64,000 nucleotides of DNA, taken from contig JAJZCW010000014.1 of the NCBI GenBank assembly GCA_021828865.1, positions 28,202 through 92,201 on the forward strand. Direction: 5' to 3'. The notes under the pieces were generated by a model. The model saw only the letters and a list, made by a program, of their open reading frames with translations, made no database searches and was not told the origin of the DNA. Source of the DNA: Bacillota bacterium (GTDB lineage: Bacteria > Bacillota > Bacilli > Alicyclobacillales > SLC66). Both the position numbers and the translations under genes were made by a program. Numbering within the stretch: position 1 is the first letter of the stretch; the number at the start of each line of letters is the position of its first letter. Of the stretch, positions 8,968-18,971 are shown in pieces.

Positions 8968-9966
8968 ATGGTAACTAGAAATGATGTGGCAAAAAAGGCG
9001 GGCGTATCCCCTTCGACGGTGTCAAGGGTGATCAACAATAACGGCTATGTGGCAACAGATGTGCGTTTGCGTATCATGCAAGCCATTGATGAACTCAATT
9101 ATGTGCCAAGTCGTATCGCCAACATGCTGCGCTCACAAAAATCTTCACAGATCGCCTGTGTCACGCACAGCATTGCCAACCCGTTTTACAACGAAATTTT
9201 GCTTGGAATTGAAGAGACTGCCTATGAAAATAGCTATTCATTTTCCCTTTTTAACGCTAATTTTGAACAATACGATTACAAGCGCGCCATCCGGGAATCG
9301 ATGTTTGACGGTTTGATTGTGTTATCCCCTGCAGAATTGACCAAGCTCATGAATGCGTCACTGCTAGCAGAGGAATTGCCTACGGTCGTGTATTGGGACT
9401 ATTCAGGCGAAACATCATTCCCTCATGTCTTTGTCGATATGGAAAAGGCGATGGAAACTTCCGTTTCCTATCTCTTGGAAAATGGGCATCGACAGATTCT
9501 TTTTCTCAGCTACGAATTTATGACGCCTGAAGAAAACCCGCGGTTCCAGGGCTATATCAGTGCATTAGCCAAACATCGCCAAACGCTGGATGCTAGGATG
9601 GTGGTCATGTGCAAGCGTTGGGACGATACACTGGCTTCAGGATATGCAAAAATGAAAGAGTTTTTACAGACCTCCATTCCTTTTACGGCGATTGCTGCTA
9701 CCAATGACCTGTTAGCCATTGGTGCCATGAGGGCACTTTCTGAAGCAGGAATGCGCGTGCCGCAGGATGTATCCGTGACGGGGTTTGACGACGTCGATAT
9801 TTCTAGTTACATCGCACCACCATTGACCACGGTGCATGTCCCCAAACGTCAAATCGGGCAGGAACTGGTCACCATGTTATTCGATAAAATGGCAGAGAAG
9901 CAAGTCAATACCAAGCTGACAATGCCAACTCAGCTGATCATCCGGGAATCTGTTACGCATTTATGA
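8968..9966 (+). CDS. LacI/GalR-family transcriptional regulator
   Basis: 332 residues from the ATG at 8968, which has GGTGAGG at proper spacing; the ATG at 8962 is only one base after that site. The N-terminal LacI HTH (VTRNDVAKKAGVSPSTVSRV) and hinge (about residues 45-60) are followed by a periplasmic-binding-protein-like effector domain ending GFDDVDISSYIAPPLTTV. Located between the permeases and the beta-galactosidase gene, so probably local control of galactoside use. A second regulator in addition to the DeoR-type protein suggests two signals are read. Confidence 0.92.
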   Translation: MVTRNDVAKKAGVSPSTVSRVINNNGYVATDVRLRIMQAIDELNYVPSRIANMLRSQKSSQIACVTHSIANPFYNEILLGIEETAYENSYSFSLFNANFEQYDYKRAIRESMFDGLIVLSPAELTKLMNASLLAEELPTVVYWDYSGETSFPHVFVDMEKAMETSVSYLLENGHRQILFLSYEFMTPEENPRFQGYISALAKHRQTLDARMVVMCKRWDDTLASGYAKMKEFLQTSIPFTAIAATNDLLAIGAMRALSEAGMRVPQDVSVTGFDDVDISSYIAPPLTTVHVPKRQIGQELVTMLFDKMAEKQVNTKLTMPTQLIIRESVTHL

Positions 9967-9982
9967 GGAAAAGGAGTTGTCC

Positions 9983-12271
9983 TTGGTGCATACTAAACGT
10001 CCCTACATTAGTCATCGGGAAATTTATCGATTTGATCGACAATGGAACTATAAGAAAATAGATAATGAACATGAATTAGAAATGCAGGACGATCATGGGT
10101 GGGAAGAAATCACGCTTCCCCATAGCAATGTCTTGCTTCCTCATAGTGACTTTCCTGTGGAACGTTATCAATTTCATTCTATATATAAAAAACAGTTTAC
10201 GATTGATCCCAATAAAGCAGGACAGCGGATTCGGCTTCATTTTGATGGCGCCATGACCGTTGCAAAGGTGTATGTAAATCAACAAAAGGTAGGAGTGCAC
10301 GAAGGGGGATATACCTCATTTACTTTTGATATCACAGACTATGTGCGAATCGGGAATACCAATGAGGTGCTAGTCTATCTGGATTCAACGCCTCAAAAGG
10401 GCATTCCACCTGAAGGTAATGAAGTTGATTATTTACTTTTTGGGGGCATCTATCGATCTGCATTTTTAGAATTCGTATCTCCGCTCTATGTCGACGATAT
10501 TTATCTGTATACCGAAAATTTGACTGACAAAATCGCAACGATAAAAGGGAAAGTAGCGCTACGAAATGCTGGAGAAAAAAGCAGGTCTGCAGTCGTATCA
10601 CTTCAATTTATGGCGAAAAATGGCGATGTTCAGCAGTTTCTCTTGCCTGAACAGACGGTTCCTGCAAAGGGTTTGGTAACGGTTGAAGTCCAACTTGAAC
10701 TAGAAGACCCCAAACGGTGGTCCCTAGGCGATCCTCATCTCTATCAGGTGAAGGCAATTCTTCAATCGATGGATTCACATCTCGCGGAAGACGATGTGGA
10801 ATTTAACTTCGGGATTAGGACCATTTCAGTGCAGGCAGGTTTTCTTGAAGTGAATGGGGACCCCGTAAAATTGCTGGGATTGAATCGACACCAGATGTTT
10901 CCTTACATTGGGAATGCTGCGCCTTGGCGCCTGCAGCGTAAAGATGCGGAGACGTTAAAGTACGAGCTTGGCGTCAATTACGTGAGAACCTCCCACTATC
11001 CGCAGGATCCCGCATTTCTCGATGCCTGTGATGAATTGGGATTGCTCGTGTTTACCGAACTTCCAGGTTGGCAGCACATCGGAGACGAAGCATGGCAACT
11101 TGTGGCGTTGCAGCATTTGGAGGAATTGATACGGCGGGACCGTAACCACGCCTCAATTTTTATGTGGGGCGTGCGAATCAACGAATCGCCTGACGACCAA
11201 GATTTTTATCAAAAAAGCAACGAACTGGCAAGATCGCTGGATCCTCACCGCTTAACCGGAGGAGTGCGCAACTTTAGGGACAGCGAGTGGCTGGAGGATG
11301 TTTTTACTTATAACGATTTTTCAATGGGCGTGTTGCCTACAGCCAATGCGCCGCAACTAGTCACTGAATTTGCGGGGCATATGTATCCGGCGAAGCCTTA
11401 TGACGAAGAATATCGACTTTTAAAACACGCGTTATATCACGCGAGCATCCTCAATGAGGTTCGCGGCAGAGAAGACATCATTGGTGCCTCAGGGTGGTGC
11501 GCATTTGATTACAATACGCACAGCAATTTTGGTTCTGGTAGCAATGTGTGTTTTCACGGTGTGATGGACATGTTCCGGGTGCCGAAGTTTGCAGGACTTT
11601 TTTATAAAAGCCAGCGCTCGCCAGATGAAGAAGTCGTGTTGGAATTTGCGACTTATGCAGTGCATGGAAGTCCTGAGCACACGGAGATTATAGTGCAGGA
11701 TGAGGAGAATAAAGAATTTTACCCGAGAAACTTTGCTGCGCCGTTGTATCTTTTTTCTAATTGCGATGAAGTGGAATTGATCGTGAATGGCGCCACATTA
11801 GGCAAATGCCAGCCGCTTCGCGATGAGTTTCCGCATCTGTCCCATCCTCCATTTCGCTTTGAACAGCGACCGTACAAGTTTGTCGGCGATTACTTGGCCC
11901 TTGGTTATCTCAATGGAGAAAAAGTAATAGAAAAAACACTACAGACTCCACAGGGGCTATCTCAATTAAAACTAGTTGTCGATCATGACGCGCTCATCGC
12001 TGATGGGGCTGACATGACGAGGCTGTCGGTATATGGGCTCGATCACAACGGGACCATCACACCGTATGCCACACGTACCATCCAATTTGAAATCACGGGT
12101 CCCGGAATGCTGATAGGCGAGAATCCGGTGGCACTCGAAGGTGGACGCATCGCCGTGTTTGTGAAAGCGACACAAGAGCCAGGGATCATCAGCGTTTTGG
12201 CACATGCGTCTGGTACAGAGGGTGATTCGGTGACGATCGAAACGCGCCCCTCGGTGGAACCGGCCATGTAG
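9983..12271 (+). CDS. Glycoside hydrolase family 2, probable beta-galactosidase
   Basis: 762 residues. Domain order is sugar-binding jelly roll (about 1-165), immunoglobulin-like domain (about 175-275), TIM barrel (about 280-570), and a C-terminal part of about 190 residues. The acid/base Glu401 lies in WGVRINESPDD after RDRNHAS, and the nucleophile Glu462 in LVTEFAGHMYP, both standard GH2 blocks. No signal peptide, so cytoplasmic. The TTG at 9983 sits 6 bases after AAGGAG; GTG at 9986 is an alternative; a TTG at 9977 directly abuts the site and is unlikely. With the importer and galKT it completes hydrolysis of an imported galactoside. Beta-glucuronidase or mannosidase specificity cannot be excluded from sequence. 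Confidence 0.88.
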   Translation: MVHTKRPYISHREIYRFDRQWNYKKIDNEHELEMQDDHGWEEITLPHSNVLLPHSDFPVERYQFHSIYKKQFTIDPNKAGQRIRLHFDGAMTVAKVYVNQQKVGVHEGGYTSFTFDITDYVRIGNTNEVLVYLDSTPQKGIPPEGNEVDYLLFGGIYRSAFLEFVSPLYVDDIYLYTENLTDKIATIKGKVALRNAGEKSRSAVVSLQFMAKNGDVQQFLLPEQTVPAKGLVTVEVQLELEDPKRWSLGDPHLYQVKAILQSMDSHLAEDDVEFNFGIRTISVQAGFLEVNGDPVKLLGLNRHQMFPYIGNAAPWRLQRKDAETLKYELGVNYVRTSHYPQDPAFLDACDELGLLVFTELPGWQHIGDEAWQLVALQHLEELIRRDRNHASIFMWGVRINESPDDQDFYQKSNELARSLDPHRLTGGVRNFRDSEWLEDVFTYNDFSMGVLPTANAPQLVTEFAGHMYPAKPYDEEYRLLKHALYHASILNEVRGREDIIGASGWCAFDYNTHSNFGSGSNVCFHGVMDMFRVPKFAGLFYKSQRSPDEEVVLEFATYAVHGSPEHTEIIVQDEENKEFYPRNFAAPLYLFSNCDEVELIVNGATLGKCQPLRDEFPHLSHPPFRFEQRPYKFVGDYLALGYLNGEKVIEKTLQTPQGLSQLKLVVDHDALIADGADMTRLSVYGLDHNGTITPYATRTIQFEITGPGMLIGENPVALEGGRIAVFVKATQEPGIISVLAHASGTEGDSVTIETRPSVEPAM

Positions 12272-12274
12272 CGC

Positions 12275-13708
12275 TCAATCAATTGGCGTAAGTGGGATGC
12301 GAAGTGATTTTCCATTTACTTTCGCAATGACGGTCTGGCCATGCAGGTCCGATGTGGGCAAGTGTGTCGATTTACCTGTCGCAAGATTAACCAGCCAAAG
12401 ATGATGGCCAAAATCCCCTTTTGCATCGATAATACCGGATTTGTCGTAAACGAGTTCATCACCAATAGTGCCAACGGAGAAGAAAGTACCACCGAATAGC
12501 GGGAACGAAGTAATCATTTGATTGCGGTGAGACTTCAGGTCAAAAACGTATAAGTTGTTAGTGGCAGGCTGATTCATCCCGTAGCCTGCCCATATTTCAA
12601 TATAGGGTAAAAATCTTCCTCCCGTGAGGTGCAGTAAAAAGGGATAGTCATAGAGCGGCTTGTTATCGCCTAGATAAGATTTCATCCAGGGGATCTCGGC
12701 GAGTTCGACCCCGGAATTTGGAATCAGTTTGCCGTTGCGGTAGGCGCCTTCCATGAGTAAAAATGGTGCGATCGGAAAACTACTGCTCGGCGTGCTCGTC
12801 GACCCACGCTGGACGTATACGTTGTGTTGCAGCCAGATGATGTGCTGATCGAGTGAAATGGCGCTTCCTGCAGGAAAGTAGGGGCCTTTAGACACGTTAG
12901 TCGCGAAGTGGGGTTGAAGCACCTTACCGCCAATTTGTGGTTCCCCGATATTGTCGAGTACCGCCATTGCGGAATTTAGCGTCCATGTGGCATACTTCCA
13001 TCCCTCGCTGTTTGCCAGGTAGACCATTTGCGCCGCACCGCCAAAAGCGGAGGCGTACCAATTCGACTGGTAAAAGCTATATCCCGCCACCTTGGAGCCT
13101 TTTTTATCGATAAAGGCAAAAAGCGCTGTATGAGGGTTTGGTCTTTGGATCGTCGTATTTTGTGTGGATGAGGGTGATTGCCCTACACCGTTTTGTTCTA
13201 GTGATTTTCTCGCAGCAGAAAAAAATGGCGCTACCAGTGACCATGTTGAGAGTTCCGATCCACCAGGGGTATCGAGTTCAATGGAAGCCATGCTGTTTTT
13301 CAGAAAAACGTCAAATGATCCGTCCGTGCCAAGTTCAGCCTGACCTTTCATTTTACGAGGGCCGATCAGATAAAAACTGGTGGTCTGATTCATTTGGACG
13401 AAATAAGCGGCAAGCTGCCTGGCGAGTTGGGTAGGGACATCTGCCAGTACCTTTTTTGGTGAAGCAAGCGGATGAATCTCGACAGCATACGATCCTCTTA
13501 CTCTGATGACAGGAAGCTCCGCACTATAGTTATTGGACGATGATGATAGGGTGGGAATGGTGAGTGGACTGACAGGAGTCAAGGTCCCCATTTGATAGGT
13601 ATTGATCGAAAAAGCTTGTAGAGAACTCGCCGCGCCTGGCGTCCAATCCATGATCGTGAGCGCCAATGAGGTGATGAGTGCGATGAAAACGTTTCGACTG
13701 ACTTTCAC
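12275..13708 (-). CDS. Secreted protein of unknown function, propeller-like
   Basis: 477 residues with an N-terminal signal or anchor (hydrophobic residues about 7-25, ending GAASS). I do not recognise a family. The rest is strand-rich with repeated short blocks (ENEL-type turns, NLYVFDLKSHRNQM, GDELVYDKSG, HLWLVNLATGKST) that suggest a beta-propeller near the C-terminus. The start is a GTG after GGGAGGG at 6 bases. Converges with the beta-galactosidase gene, 3 bp apart, with no obvious terminator between. Sits beside another small exported protein (13826-14415). Confidence 0.7.
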   Translation of the reverse strand: MKVSRNVFIALITSLALTIMDWTPGAASSLQAFSINTYQMGTLTPVSPLTIPTLSSSSNNYSAELPVIRVRGSYAVEIHPLASPKKVLADVPTQLARQLAAYFVQMNQTTSFYLIGPRKMKGQAELGTDGSFDVFLKNSMASIELDTPGGSELSTWSLVAPFFSAARKSLEQNGVGQSPSSTQNTTIQRPNPHTALFAFIDKKGSKVAGYSFYQSNWYASAFGGAAQMVYLANSEGWKYATWTLNSAMAVLDNIGEPQIGGKVLQPHFATNVSKGPYFPAGSAISLDQHIIWLQHNVYVQRGSTSTPSSSFPIAPFLLMEGAYRNGKLIPNSGVELAEIPWMKSYLGDNKPLYDYPFLLHLTGGRFLPYIEIWAGYGMNQPATNNLYVFDLKSHRNQMITSFPLFGGTFFSVGTIGDELVYDKSGIIDAKGDFGHHLWLVNLATGKSTHLPTSDLHGQTVIAKVNGKSLRIPLTPID

Positions 13709-13825
13709 CCTGAACCCTCCCCATCATTAGTCCGCCTATCCCCATTCAATTTGCCGTCCAGGTTTTCTGAAAATCGTTGGGAATAAGTTTGTCGATTTTT
13801 GATATTATTGTGGTACGTGCCATGC

Positions 13826-14415
13826 TTAAGTATTGTTGGCATGATGATGGGGGCTAGCATTGCTAGAATTAGTGAGAATTCCCCCTGTGTTCGTGATTCC
13901 GATCACCTTCAGAAAGTGTACATTGGAGAATGACGATGGTGCTTGGTGTGCATACCAAAAATATCCGTTTTGTACAGGGACACTTTCAGCAGTCCCATCT
14001 GAAAAGATGATCACCGCGCTTTTCACATTAGGGTGATTATTTACCAACCCCGCAATGAATTGCCACCCATCGCCGGAAACACCAAAAGAGGGAATGGGTT
14101 CGTTTTTGTCGGGAAGAAAAGAACCCGATGCCATTTCAAACCATTTTTTGATGCAATGATGGCGGCGAATTTGGGCTGCTTATTAAATTGATACTTTACG
14201 AAAGCAAAACCCAATCCATCTTTCAAGTGGTAATGGATGGTTTCTAAGTTTGCAGGGACTTCCCCATTTTGGGTTAACGCTTTGTGGACATCGGAGATTG
14301 CCATTTCTCGTGTGATGGGCGAAGCAGCGATATTCTGAAAATTATTTAGATCATCCAATATCCCTAATAAAAATATTCCTGCGAGTCCAATCCCCACCCA
14401 ATAACCGGCTCTCAT
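13826..14415 (-). pseudogene. Small membrane-anchored protein gene interrupted by a frameshift
   Basis: Two overlapping frames on the minus strand together make one sensible protein of about 196 residues. The first (from ATG 14415) has an N-terminal membrane helix (GYWVGIGLAGIFLLGIL) and continues to AAIIASKNG. The second carries MASGSFLPDKNEPIPSFG to the end. They join in a run of six A (minus strand) near 14150; a seventh A would give IASKKWFEMASGS with no break. This is either a real frameshift, slippage, or an assembly error in a homopolymer. No family recognised; its N-terminal half is laid out like the anchored protein at the right edge of the window but no clear homology is claimed. 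Confidence 0.65.
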
Positions 14416-14537
14416 GCAGATTCCCCCATGCCATCAATACTCCACACGATATGTCGCTATTAACCTTCTTGATTAGCATAACACTTTGGCATGGGATTGA
14501 TCGCCATTTTAAGAAGCAATCTATGTCCAGTCACCTG

Positions 14538-14566
14538 TTGACTGATTGGAAGTCTAGTGATATGGT
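14538..14566 (+). promoter_or_regulatory. Probable promoter of exporter leader region
   Basis: TTGACT (14538-14543), 17-bp spacer, TATGGT (14561-14566). It precedes the leader peptide ORF and terminator that in turn precede the ABC exporter genes. Confidence 0.5.
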
Positions 14567-14616
14567 TTAGTGGTGCGCTTCCTTAGGAAAACGCACAGAA
14601 AGGAGGGCGAATTCCC

Positions 14617-14691
14617 GTGCGTCAACAGCATAGAGTGATGTTACCAAAGTTCATATTCGGGAATGCGACCCAGCAGATTAATTGTCATTGA
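14617..14691 (+). CDS. 24-residue leader peptide, BmrB-like attenuator peptide
   Basis: GTG start at 14617 with a strong AAAGGAGG site ending about 10 bases upstream; the peptide reads MRQQHRVMLPKFIFGNATQQ followed by INCH and a TGA. It sits between a probable promoter and an intrinsic terminator, 150 bp ahead of the bmrC-type gene. In Bacillus subtilis the bmrCD exporter genes are preceded by the small ORF bmrB, whose translation controls attenuation when ribosome-targeting antibiotics stall ribosomes. The arrangement here is the same; peptide sequence similarity to BmrB was not checked. Confidence 0.55.
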   Translation: MRQQHRVMLPKFIFGNATQQINCH

Positions 14692-14719
14692 TGATGTGAT
14701 CCTTTACATACAGGTGATG

Positions 14720-14757
14720 CGCAGGTCCATTCCTTTGTGAGTGTGACCTGCGTTTTT
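14720..14757 (+). terminator. Intrinsic terminator/attenuator upstream of ABC exporter
   Basis: CGCAGGTC (14720-14727) pairs with GACCTGCG (14745-14752), followed directly by TTTTT. It lies after the leader peptide stop and before the exporter start, with no gene of its own to end, so it is read as an attenuator. The competing antiterminator fold could not be established by eye. Confidence 0.7.
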
Positions 14758-14844
14758 ATATCCGTAGAAAAACGAATGTTCGTTTTTTGAGAAGGTATAT
14801 CGCAGAGACGGTATGCCTTTTTTATTTGGGGGTGCAAGTAGCTT

Positions 14845-16623
14845 ATGTTTACCGTTTTATTCAAATTGGGATGGTTTTTCAAACAGTATAAAGGTCGCTA
14901 TTTGATTGCGCTGTTCCTACTTATCATCCTGAACTTCGTCGAGGTGGTGCCGCCATCGCTCGTCGGTCATGTGATCGATGGCATTAATCAAGGTACACTG
15001 ACAGCCACCACGCTGTTATGGACGATTGGAATTTATTTGGGGCTTATCATCATCAGCTATGTGTTTGGGTACATTTGGCAATACCAATTGTTCGGTGGTG
15101 CCAACGTGCTGCAAAAAACGTTGCGGGCACGGTTGATGAGTCATTTTTTGAAAATGACCCCGACTTTTTTTGAAAAAAATCGCACTGGTGACCTAATGGC
15201 GCGCTCGACCAATGACCTGACGGCAGTTTCCGAAACTGCCGGGTTCGGCATCTTGACCTTGATCGATTCGACCACCTATTCGGCGACGATTCTGCTTGCC
15301 ATGGCTACGATGGTCAGTTGGAAATTGACACTGTTATCGCTGATTCCCATGCCGATCATCTCGTTTCTCATGACCAAATACGGCAAAGTGGTGCATGAGC
15401 GCTTTATCAAGGCACAATATGCGTTTGGTCGCATGAATAACCGGGTGCTCGAAACGATATCAGGGATCCGCGTCGTTCGCGCGTATGTCCAGGAACGAGC
15501 AGAAGAAAAGCGTTTTGATGATATTACCGAAGATGTGTTTCAAAAAAATGTCTCAGTGGCGCGGATCGACTCACTCTTTGAGCCCACCATCAAAGTGCTC
15601 GTTGGCATTATGTACCTGATCGGGCTTGGCTATGGGGCGTACCTCGTTTTTCAGAGTCAGATTACGCTTGGCGGATTGACCGCTTTCAATGTGTACCTTG
15701 GGATGCTGATCTGGCCCATGCTTGCGATCGGGGAACTCATTAACACCATGCAACGCGGCAACGCCTCGCTGGATCGTGTGACGGAGACGCTCTCCTATGA
15801 AGCGGATGTGGTGGATACAGAAACGCCAGTTGCCATTGGCATCCCGGAGCAAATCGAATTCAAACAACTCACGTTTCGTTACCCGCTCTCTTCTGTGGAT
15901 AACCTGGTCCATATCATGCTCACCATCAAGCGAGGAGAAACACTTGGCGTAGTGGGACGCACTGGGAGCGGTAAATCAACGCTGATCAAACAAATCCTTC
16001 GCGAGTATCCACCAGCAAAAAGCGGGCAACTATTGATCAATCAGGTTCCCATTGAACAGATCGCCTTTGAAGAGTTGCACGGCTGGCTCGGTTATGTCCC
16101 GCAGGATTCGATGCTTTTTTCCCGCACGGTGGAAGAGAACGTCCGGTTTGGAAAAGCGGAGGCGACCGACAAGGAAATCGCACAAGCACTAGAGATGGCG
16201 AGCTTTACCAAAGATATTTCCATGTTGCCTGATGGACTCCTTACGTTGGTAGGAGAAAGGGGCGTTTCACTTTCTGGCGGGCAAAAGCAGCGATTGGCAC
16301 TCGCACGGGCGCTTTTGATTGACCCGGAAATTCTCATCCTAGATGACGCGATGTCTGCGGTCGACGCAAGGACAGAAGCGCACATTGTGGAGGCGATCCG
16401 GACGTCCCGTAAAGGCAGGACCACCATCATCGCCACCCATCGTTTGTCCGCTATTGAGCATGCCGATTGGAGCATCGTACTAGACGAGGGAGCCATTTCA
16501 GAAGAAGGCACCCACGAAACCCTGATGCAACAGCGCGGCTGGTACTATGATCAATACCTCAGGCAACAGGCGGAAGAAGGGTCTACAGAGGACGAATCAC
16601 TCGAAGCGGAGGTGATCCAATGA
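14845..16623 (+). CDS. bmrC: Heterodimeric ABC multidrug exporter subunit, BmrC/YheI type
   Basis: 592 residues: six-helix membrane domain (about 1-320) then ATPase domain. Start MFTVLFKLGWFFKQYKGRY closely recalls B. subtilis YheI, and the length matches (about 585). Walker A GRTGSGKST near residue 375, signature SLSGGQKQR, Walker B ILILDDAMS. The residue after the Walker B Asp is Asp rather than the catalytic Glu, the usual sign of the degenerate site in heterodimeric exporters. The stop overlaps the next gene by 4 bp (ATGA), so the two subunits are co-translated. Likely role: efflux of hydrophobic drugs. Confidence 0.9.
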   Translation: MFTVLFKLGWFFKQYKGRYLIALFLLIILNFVEVVPPSLVGHVIDGINQGTLTATTLLWTIGIYLGLIIISYVFGYIWQYQLFGGANVLQKTLRARLMSHFLKMTPTFFEKNRTGDLMARSTNDLTAVSETAGFGILTLIDSTTYSATILLAMATMVSWKLTLLSLIPMPIISFLMTKYGKVVHERFIKAQYAFGRMNNRVLETISGIRVVRAYVQERAEEKRFDDITEDVFQKNVSVARIDSLFEPTIKVLVGIMYLIGLGYGAYLVFQSQITLGGLTAFNVYLGMLIWPMLAIGELINTMQRGNASLDRVTETLSYEADVVDTETPVAIGIPEQIEFKQLTFRYPLSSVDNLVHIMLTIKRGETLGVVGRTGSGKSTLIKQILREYPPAKSGQLLINQVPIEQIAFEELHGWLGYVPQDSMLFSRTVEENVRFGKAEATDKEIAQALEMASFTKDISMLPDGLLTLVGERGVSLSGGQKQRLALARALLIDPEILILDDAMSAVDARTEAHIVEAIRTSRKGRTTIIATHRLSAIEHADWSIVLDEGAISEEGTHETLMQQRGWYYDQYLRQQAEEGSTEDESLEAEVIQ

Positions 16624-18632
16624 ACGTCAATCGCCGACTGATACAATATGGGACCTTGTATAAACGCACCTTTATCATTGCGCTCATCATGCTGATGATT
16701 TCCGTATTGGCTGATCTCAGCGGGCCAATGATCGCAAAAAACATGATCAATCAACACATTGTGGGGATTGAACAGACCTGGTATGAGACAAATGGAGCCG
16801 AGCCACAAGCGGTCTTGTATCACGGACACTACTACAAGCGAGCCGCTTATTTTTCTGCTTCAGAAAAAAAAGGAGCCGCCGCGACCCTTTTTCAGGTGGA
16901 CAGCACCTTTTACTTTATTCCAAAGGCCTTGCCTTTTACCAATGATCCGGTGGTGCATGGCGGGACGTTGACGTTCACATCAGGCGCGAAGTCGCTCACT
17001 GTCACCGCCATCCCGCTCACGAGACAGCAATTGTTCCAGTTCTATCAACCAGAGATTCCCGGGATGCTGATGGAGGCCATCATTTATTTCGGTCTCATCG
17101 TGGTGTCGGCCATCTTCACCTACGGCCAGCGATTTTTACTGCAGGTTTCCGCCAATCGCATCTTACAACGGATGCGAAGGGACGTCTTTCGCCAAATTGG
17201 TAGGTTATCAGTAGCTTATTTTGACAATTTACCAGCAGGGAAAATCGTGTCTCGCATCACGAATGACACCGAGGCCATTCGGGAGTTTTACGTCACCATC
17301 GTGGCTAATCTTTTATCCAGCGTGGTGAACATGATTGGCATCTATATCGCACTTTTTATCCTGAATGTTCACTTGGCACTGATGACCCTGCTCTTACTGC
17401 CAATCCTGGGAGTATGGATAGTGTTTTACCGGAAGTATGCGGTGCCTGTGAATCACCAGATTCGCCTTCTATTAAGTGAAATCAATGCGACGATTAATGA
17501 GACCCTGCAGGGAATACCGATTATTCGTGCGTTTCATCGGCAGGAACGAACCTTTAAGGAATTTGATGAACTGAACACCCGTTTTTTCAATGGACAAATC
17601 CGTCTGCTCAGCATGAACGCAGCGAGCGGCTGGAACCTCGTTGGCGTGCTTCGAGGGATTTTTTTTGTCGCGCTAATCGCCTACTTTGGCTATACGTCCT
17701 TCCACCTTCAAGGAGTGATCCAGTTTGGTGTCCTGTATGCGTTTGTGGACTACCTGAACCGCTTGTTTCAGCCAGTAGTGCAAGTCGTCAATCAGCTATC
17801 TGGAATGGAACAGGCAAGGGTGGCGGCGGAACGGGTGTTTCAACTCCTCGACGAAGAGGGCATCGAGGTGGTCGACGGGAAAATGGAGCGATATCAGGGT
17901 GATGTCCGGTTTGAAAACGTCTATTTCACTTATGATGGAAAGCAGGATGTCCTGAAGGGCATCTCTTTTGAAGCAAAAATGGGCCAGACGATCGCGCTGG
18001 TCGGTCATACGGGATCAGGAAAAAGCTCAATCATGAACCTCTTGTTCCGGTTCTACGACCCGAGGTCCGGCAGGATAACGATTGACGGAAAGGACATTGG
18101 AGAATTGCCAAGACAGCACGTGAGACAGCATATGGGCATTGTGCTGCAGGATCCATTTCTTTTTACCGGGACGATTGCGAGCAATGTCAGCCTTGAAGAT
18201 CCGTCGATTTCCAGAGAGCGCATCGACAAGGCGTTAAAAGAGGTGGGGGCAGACCGATTGCTTAGCAATCTGTCGCAAGGCTGGGATGAACCGGTGCTGG
18301 AAAAAGGGAGCACGCTATCTGCCGGTCAGCGCCAACTCATCTCCTTTGCGCGGGCGCTTGCGTTTGATCCCGCTATTCTGGTACTAGATGAGGCCACGTC
18401 CAGCATCGATACGGAGACGGAAGCGGTCATCCAGGATGCGCTAGAGGTACTGAAGCGCGGGCGCACCACGTTTATTATCGCGCACCGATTATCCACGATT
18501 CGCAATGCGGACTTGATTCTGGTGCTTGATCATGGCGCCATCGTGGAGCGAGGGACGCACGATGAACTGATGGCGCACGGTGGGCGCTACTTCCAGATGT
18601 ATCAGCTTCAACTGGGAAGCGCATCTGCCTAG
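16620..18632 (+). CDS. bmrD: Heterodimeric ABC multidrug exporter subunit, BmrD/YheH type
   Basis: 670 residues, matching YheH (about 673). The membrane domain has the characteristic insertion of roughly 85 residues between the first two helices (about 42-140, rich in Tyr/Phe and basic residues). ATPase domain: Walker A GHTGSGKSS, signature TLSAGQRQL (Ala for the second Gly), Walker B ILVLDEATS with the catalytic Glu, H-loop AHRLST. This subunit would supply the consensus catalytic Glu and its partner the degenerate one. Confidence 0.92.
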   Translation: MNVNRRLIQYGTLYKRTFIIALIMLMISVLADLSGPMIAKNMINQHIVGIEQTWYETNGAEPQAVLYHGHYYKRAAYFSASEKKGAAATLFQVDSTFYFIPKALPFTNDPVVHGGTLTFTSGAKSLTVTAIPLTRQQLFQFYQPEIPGMLMEAIIYFGLIVVSAIFTYGQRFLLQVSANRILQRMRRDVFRQIGRLSVAYFDNLPAGKIVSRITNDTEAIREFYVTIVANLLSSVVNMIGIYIALFILNVHLALMTLLLLPILGVWIVFYRKYAVPVNHQIRLLLSEINATINETLQGIPIIRAFHRQERTFKEFDELNTRFFNGQIRLLSMNAASGWNLVGVLRGIFFVALIAYFGYTSFHLQGVIQFGVLYAFVDYLNRLFQPVVQVVNQLSGMEQARVAAERVFQLLDEEGIEVVDGKMERYQGDVRFENVYFTYDGKQDVLKGISFEAKMGQTIALVGHTGSGKSSIMNLLFRFYDPRSGRITIDGKDIGELPRQHVRQHMGIVLQDPFLFTGTIASNVSLEDPSISRERIDKALKEVGADRLLSNLSQGWDEPVLEKGSTLSAGQRQLISFARALAFDPAILVLDEATSSIDTETEAVIQDALEVLKRGRTTFIIAHRLSTIRNADLILVLDHGAIVERGTHDELMAHGGRYFQMYQLQLGSASA

Positions 18633-18971
18633 TTATATGGATGAATGGGATCGCATGGTGGATGTCAATATTATTGGTAGGTCAGCCGGAGTGGGCATCG
18701 GTTAACGAAGTCCTCATCAGGTCGATCCACCAGGGAAGATGTTCGAGACAGGAGGGAAGGGCAGCGAAAGGGTGGCCAGAAGTTATTGTGGTGATGACCG
18801 CAGTAGGCGCATGGACCTTTCCTGCCTAGTTCCTGCAGTTCTTGCTTGTATACCATTATTTGGAGTGTTCATTACCGTGGTTCGGGCGAAAATTTTTGGA
18901 TATGAGACTTCAGTTGGGGAAAAACATTGATGAGCCACACTTTTGATGATACCTGAAGGAGGCGCCATGCG
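18633..18971. other. Intergenic stretch, no firm gene
   Basis: 339 bp between the exporter and the cupredoxin gene. Short open frames exist; the most protein-like is a possible 39-residue single-helix peptide from ATG 18811 (LVPAVLACIPLFGVFITVV), but it has no convincing ribosome binding site. A decayed gene is possible. No terminator hairpin with T-run was seen. Confidence 0.3.

Noticed and set aside
18641..18930. One or two small genes between the exporter and the cupredoxin lipoprotein
   Set aside because: Frames are short, overlap each other, and have no good ribosome site; kept only as a low-confidence note.
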